NCBI GenBank assembly: GCA_020851635.1
Contig: JADZCJ010000144.1
Coordinates: forward strand, 1-64,000
Source of the DNA: Anaerolineae bacterium
GTDB lineage: Bacteria > Chloroflexota > Anaerolineae > UBA4142 > SHND01
Length of the DNA: 64,000 nt
Direction of reading: 5' to 3'
The translations under genes were made by a program, and so were the position numbers. The notes beneath the pieces are model-generated. The model was not told the origin of the DNA. It did no database searches and saw only the letters and a program-made list of their open reading frames with translations. Positions 60,386 through 64,000 of this stretch are shown in pieces; position 1 is the stretch's first letter, and every line of letters begins with the position of its first letter.

Positions 60386-61216
60386 CTAGCTGTCATCACC
60401 CATATCTTGCGTTGGGCGCGGGGTCGCGGACGGCTGTTGACCGCCCGAATCTGTCGGGCGAGGTGTGTTGGTCGGCGTTGAAGGCGGTTTGGGTCCGGTA
60501 GTAGAAAAATTCACAGTCGCGGACTGGCACGATCCCGCGCTGCTGCCGGAATCCTCCACGCGGGTCGCATCCGTCTTGACAATCGCAATCTCGGAAATGC
60601 GTTGGAGGGTGTCCTTGTCCAGCACCCAGATATACCATGTGCCATCATGCGGCGCATTGGCATCAATATTGTGATAATAGTAACCCTTGCGGCGCGGGTC
60701 AGTCCCGGTACGATAGTCGTCGTTCGGGTCGGGACCGCCGTCCGGACCTTGCGAAATCCGCACCAACACATCATTTTTGCCGACGCTGCCTTCATATACA
60801 GTGCCTTCGATATAAGTACGCACATTCGGTCCGCAGCGAGACTCTTGAATGCGGTACAGAAATTGCGGCGTCGTCGGCTGCGGCACGGGACTAGCCGGAG
60901 GTGGGTCAGTCGGTTTGACTTGAGGCGGCGGGGGGCGACTGGTCGGCGGACTGGCGACGGTGGGTTCGTCAGAGTCTTCGGGCGCCGGCTCATTCGTCGG
61001 TGGCTGCGCAAAGGGGATGTCCGTAACCGCCACAATCGGAGTATCTTGACGGACCGGTTGATCCACGGCAACACGCGTCGGACGACGCGTCGCCGCACGC
61101 GAGCTGCCGCCGGAACGTGAACTCAATTGGACAATCGTGTCGGCGGTGCGACACGCCAGCGCAAAGGCGACGACAAAAAGCACAAGCGCAAGCGGCAAAA
61201 AACGTTTCGATCTCAT
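60386..61216 (-). CDS. Lipoprotein with Pro-rich spacer
   Basis: A 276-residue exported protein. The signal peptide ends in a lipobox (ALAC, Cys22). A Pro/Thr/Ser-rich spacer runs to about 118. A compact domain (about 119-245) contains CGPNVRTYIEGTVYEGSVG and YYYHNIDANAPHDGTWYIWV, consistent with a beta-sandwich, with two Cys that may pair. A second Pro/Thr-rich tail ends it. No function can be assigned; a surface-displayed binding domain is likely. Confidence 0.7.
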   Translation of the reverse strand: MRSKRFLPLALVLFVVAFALACRTADTIVQLSSRSGGSSRAATRRPTRVAVDQPVRQDTPIVAVTDIPFAQPPTNEPAPEDSDEPTVASPPTSRPPPPQVKPTDPPPASPVPQPTTPQFLYRIQESRCGPNVRTYIEGTVYEGSVGKNDVLVRISQGPDGGPDPNDDYRTGTDPRRKGYYYHNIDANAPHDGTWYIWVLDKDTLQRISEIAIVKTDATRVEDSGSSAGSCQSATVNFSTTGPKPPSTPTNTPRPTDSGGQQPSATPRPTQDMGDDS

Positions 61217-61307
61217 AAGTCAACTGTACGCAGAGGCGTTCAAAGGGCAAATCCGTTCATATCATGTTTTGCTGAGAACAAGATGAGAAAAAACGGGTCC
61301 CAGGCGC

Positions 61308-61329
61308 GAGACGCAAAATATTGCGTCTC
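61308..61329. repeat. GAGACGCAA palindrome
   Basis: GAGACGCAA (61308-61316), AATA, TTGCGTCTC (61321-61329). The arms are the same as in the element at 38322-38343. It lies 8 bases after the stop of the PII-like gene on minus and may double as its terminator. Confidence 0.75.
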
Positions 61330-61336
61330 TACGGCT

Positions 61337-61696
61337 TTATTCTGACGCGGGGACGGCGGGGTAGCCCCACACCCGGGTGACGGGCATGGTGAACATGATG
61401 TCGCGATGCCCCTGACCCAGGTCGGGAATCAGTTTCAGCACCGCATTGACCGCCTCGCTGCAGACGACATCGCTTTCAATCACCGAAAACAGCATCTGGG
61501 TGCGTTTTTCCTGGCTCTCGAGCACCGAGCGCAGAGATACGACGAACGGCAAATCGTCGCGCGAGTCGTCATGCCCGCGATGGCTGCTCGTGCTGTCCAC
61601 CAGCGTAACACCGGGGACACCGGCTGTCTCCCACGCCGTCAATATATCCGGGGTGAGCTCGGTATTATCAATCACCAGGACCAAGAGTTGCGCCAT
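61337..61696 (-). CDS. PII-like small protein next to a cation/proton antiporter
   Basis: A 119-residue protein whose alternating strand-helix pattern and ends (MAQLLVLVIDNTELTPDILTAW, then IMFTMPVTRVWGYP) resemble the PII/CutA-like ferredoxin fold. The middle (RDDLPFVVSLRSVLES) would form the T-loop region. It starts 22 bases after the antiporter stop, with GGGAGG before the ATG at 61696. PII-like proteins often bind nucleotides and gate a neighbouring transporter, which fits this arrangement, but the assignment rests on pattern only. Confidence 0.6.
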   Translation of the reverse strand: MAQLLVLVIDNTELTPDILTAWETAGVPGVTLVDSTSSHRGHDDSRDDLPFVVSLRSVLESQEKRTQMLFSVIESDVVCSEAVNAVLKLIPDLGQGHRDIMFTMPVTRVWGYPAVPASE

Positions 61697-61718
61697 CCTC
61701 AACCTCCCATTTCGCAAG

Positions 61719-62945
61719 TTACGTGCCGTCGCGTGCGCCCGCAGGCGCGGCAGACGCATTACCCGCATCAAGCCCATACGCCCACCGCAGCAACAGCGGC
61801 GTGACGAGCGTGGTGACCAGGACCATGATGACCACCTGAGAATATTCCTCGGTCGTGACCAGCGCGGTGTTCAAGCCGATGGTGGTGATGATCAACCCTA
61901 CTTCGCCGCGCGAGACCATGCCCAGTCCAACCCGAAAGGACGGCAGCAGATCAAAGCCGCCCAGCCGCGCGCCAAGCCCGCTGCCAATAACCTTTGATAC
62001 CACGGCAACAATGATGAGGACGACCAGAAACACCAGACCCGCGCTATCAATCTCCCGGATGTTGGCGCGCAGTCCGATGCTGACCAAAAAGATCGGCACG
62101 AAAAACGAGTAGGTGATGGTGTGCATCCCGCGTTCGATTTCTTGATGAAAAGCGGTGCGACCAAAAAAAACTCCGGCAATGAACGCCCCCGTGATCGCCG
62201 CGACTCCGCCCACCACTTCTGCCGCCCAGGCAAAGATCAGCGTTACCGTGATCACAAATGCAAGCAGACCCTGGCTGATTGGCAGGTTGACAATGATGCG
62301 GGTGAGCGGGGCGAACAAGCGAGAAGCGATAAACAGGGCGGCGACAAAAAATACAACCATCAATACGATCACAAGCCACAACGGTCTTGACGCATCGCCC
62401 ACGCCCGTGATCGCCAAAAAGACCGAGAGGGCAAGGATTGCGACGACATCATCCACCACCGCCGCGCCCAACAAAGCAAGCCCTTCTTTGGTGCGCAGGA
62501 CCCCCAATTCGAGGAGCGTTTGAGCAGAAATACTGACGCTCGTTGCCGTAAGGATCAGTCCGACAAAAATTGCCGCGTACAAATCCAGCCCGAACACGAG
62601 GGCAGCGCCTGCGCCCAGCAAGAGCGGGAACAACACACCGAGATTGCCTGCAAGGAGGGAGACCTTGCCCGATTTGAGCATTTCCTCGAGGTCAACTTCG
62701 AGTCCGGCGACAAACATTAGAAAAATCACGCCAATCTCGGCAAGTTCATAGATCACATCTTTCGAGTGCCCGCCCGCAAAGGGACCGATGCCAAACAAAT
62801 TGATGACCGACGGACCCAGAATCAACCCCATCAACAATTCGCCCAACACTGCCGGTTGGCGCAGGCGCGTGGCAAGATAACCGCCGAGCTTGGCAGCCGC
62901 AATCACGATCGCAATCGCCAGAATCAGTTCAAGTGTTTCGGTCAT
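61719..62945 (-). CDS. Monovalent cation:proton antiporter (CPA2 family)
   Basis: A 408-residue membrane protein with about twelve helices. VLGELLMGLILGPSVINLFG, GVIFLMFVAGLEVDLEEM, TATSVSISAQTLLELG and GAAVVDDVVAILALSV, with the ion-binding Asp pair VDD, are typical of CPA2 (KefB/NapA-type) antiporters. There is no C-terminal RCK/TrkA domain, so control may instead come from the PII-like protein encoded next to it. Exchanges Na+ or K+ for H+. Confidence 0.93.
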   Translation of the reverse strand: MTETLELILAIAIVIAAAKLGGYLATRLRQPAVLGELLMGLILGPSVINLFGIGPFAGGHSKDVIYELAEIGVIFLMFVAGLEVDLEEMLKSGKVSLLAGNLGVLFPLLLGAGAALVFGLDLYAAIFVGLILTATSVSISAQTLLELGVLRTKEGLALLGAAVVDDVVAILALSVFLAITGVGDASRPLWLVIVLMVVFFVAALFIASRLFAPLTRIIVNLPISQGLLAFVITVTLIFAWAAEVVGGVAAITGAFIAGVFFGRTAFHQEIERGMHTITYSFFVPIFLVSIGLRANIREIDSAGLVFLVVLIIVAVVSKVIGSGLGARLGGFDLLPSFRVGLGMVSRGEVGLIITTIGLNTALVTTEEYSQVVIMVLVTTLVTPLLLRWAYGLDAGNASAAPAGARDGT

Positions 62946-63061
62946 CGCACAGCGTTCTCAAAAATGCGGAAGATTAAAGCAGACCCGAATGGTTTGATTT
63001 CACTCTGCCAACCCGCTCTACTTTATGGAAAATGATTTGGGCTCGTAGTGACGACTTGATG

Positions 63062-64000
63062 TTAGCAAGCAACTCGAGTGAGTGCCATAAACGCTTTCAC
63101 ATGCGCCTCCGAATCCAGACGCTCGCAGATATACGCGACCACCTCGCGGGCGCGCGTCCGCTGCTCTGCCGCGAGCGGCGCATTCCCGAGCCGCTCATTT
63201 ATCTCGCTCTGCGCCTGTAGGATCTTCCACAACATACGACGCGAAAGGATCGCAACGGCGGCGCGATGCGCCTCGTCATATACGGCGAGGGCGGCTCTGG
63301 TATCCCCCTGCAAGTCGAGCAGATGCCCTTTTAAATAGAGCAAATCGGACAAATAGGTCGGCAGCCCGCGGGTTTCAAAAAAGCGAATGGCAGGGTCCAA
63401 TTTCTCGATTGCCCGCGCGTGATCTCTGCGCGCCAAAGCGAATTCCGCTTCCGCCAACGCCCTGCTCGCAACCCAGCCGGGATCGAATTTAAAACTGGAC
63501 TCGGCTTGAAATACCGGCTGTTGGCTGATGTTTTCGGCGGTAGCCAGGTCCCCAACCAAAACGGCAACGTGCATCCGCGCAATGAGGACAAAGGTCGTAA
63601 ATGGGGGGACTTGGTCTATCATGGCGACAGCAAGTTCTGCTTCTCTGACCGCCTCTTGATAAAGCCCAATCTCTCCGAGCAGCCAGGCATACTGCGCCCG
63701 GGTCCACGCCTGCGGCGGGTTAAAGCCCGCCCTGGCGGAGGTGAGCAGACACTCTTGCATTACCTTGAATGCCTCGCCATACTCGCCGCGTTCGGCAAAC
63801 ACGCTCCCCATCCGCATCTGGCTGTATGCCTGACCCCACAAACTCCCGGTCAATTGGCTCAGCCGAAAGGATTCGGCATACGCCTGTTTCGCCTTGTCTA
63901 TTGCGCCCATATAGAAATCGAGCGGGATCAAATTCGCGACCGTATCCGACAGCATCGCCAGATTTCCGAGCTCTTGCCAAATGCCTATCGCCTCTTGCGT
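63062..64000 (-). CDS. TPR-containing protein, C-terminal part (partial)
   Basis: The frame is open to the right edge of the window (the first visible residues read TQEAIGIWQELGNLAMLSDT). The visible 312 residues form a chain of helical repeats of the kind seen at the end of large AAA/STAND-type regulators and adenylate-cyclase-linked proteins (for example AYAESFRLSQLTGSLWGQAYSQ and AIRFFETRGLPTYLSDLLYL). The N-terminal effector and ATPase domains would lie beyond the window. Ends with a short tail. Confidence 0.7.
   Translation of the reverse strand, partial: TQEAIGIWQELGNLAMLSDTVANLIPLDFYMGAIDKAKQAYAESFRLSQLTGSLWGQAYSQMRMGSVFAERGEYGEAFKVMQECLLTSARAGFNPPQAWTRAQYAWLLGEIGLYQEAVREAELAVAMIDQVPPFTTFVLIARMHVAVLVGDLATAENISQQPVFQAESSFKFDPGWVASRALAEAEFALARRDHARAIEKLDPAIRFFETRGLPTYLSDLLYLKGHLLDLQGDTRAALAVYDEAHRAAVAILSRRMLWKILQAQSEINERLGNAPLAAEQRTRAREVVAYICERLDSEAHVKAFMALTRVAC

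Overview
The window reads as a chromosomal segment of a Chloroflexota-like bacterium. This is inferred from gene content and style: Pro/Thr-rich spacers in exported lipoproteins, a short EF-Ts, a VanW-type exported protein, large GT-C membrane glycosyltransferases, extended -10 promoters and frequent start codons with no leader. I cannot confirm the taxon without a database. Genes are dense on both strands, mostly in short operons separated by strong hairpin terminators. No rRNA, tRNA, CRISPR array or intact mobile element was seen; only the tail of an IS630-type transposase lies at the left edge.

Layout. 1-5.7 kb: transposase tail, an ECF transporter S component, a BglII-like type II restriction-modification pair and the (p)ppGpp synthetase/hydrolase Rel, all but the transposase on the minus strand, then a leaderless lipoprotein gene on plus. 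5.7-9.5 kb: pgk, gap and yvcK. 9.6-14 kb: VanW-family protein and two tandem geranylgeranyl-reductase-like flavoproteins. 14-16.9 kb: yebC, ruvC, an orphan adenine methyltransferase and ruvA. 17.2-22.6 kb: an operon of membrane-anchored glycoside hydrolase, GT-C glycosyltransferase and TPR protein. 22.7-24.6 kb: an unusual 7TM-GAF-HTH protein. 24.7-29.4 kb: rpsB, tsf, pyrH, frr, uppS and cdsA. 29.7-34 kb: plsC, a DUF2237 gene and gatC-glycosyltransferase-gatA. 34.2-36.3 kb: a diheme cytochrome c diverging from an unknown membrane protein, with an 11-bp phased repeat array between them. 36.5-39.7 kb: a membrane-anchored protein with five OB-like modules and a TctA-like permease. 39.7-45.4 kb: exported serine protease, YdjM-like, YgbA-like and flippase-like proteins, a cold-shock protein and RsfS. 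45.5-54.9 kb: ndk, TPR protein, deacetylase, GT2, DUF4446, RdgB, Uma2, pentapeptide, NUDIX and RlmD genes. 54.9-57 kb: mug-serS behind a serine T-box. 57.2-64 kb: DUF2723 glycosyltransferase, PxpA, lipoprotein, PII-like protein with a cation/proton antiporter, and the end of a TPR regulator.

How it works together. Much is core information processing (ruvAC, yebC, rpsB-tsf-pyrH-frr, gatCA, serS, rlmD, rsfS) and central metabolism (gap, pgk, yvcK, ndk). Threaded through it are envelope functions (GT-C, GT2 and GT4 enzymes, uppS, cdsA, plsC, VanW, flippase-like protein). The most unusual items are the 11-bp phased operator-like array at 35.3 kb, the T-box that puts a DNA glycosylase under serine control, the membrane-bound 7TM-GAF-HTH protein, the five-module OB protein, the beta-sandwich pair shared by two different glycosyltransferases, and several dispersed palindromic repeat families.
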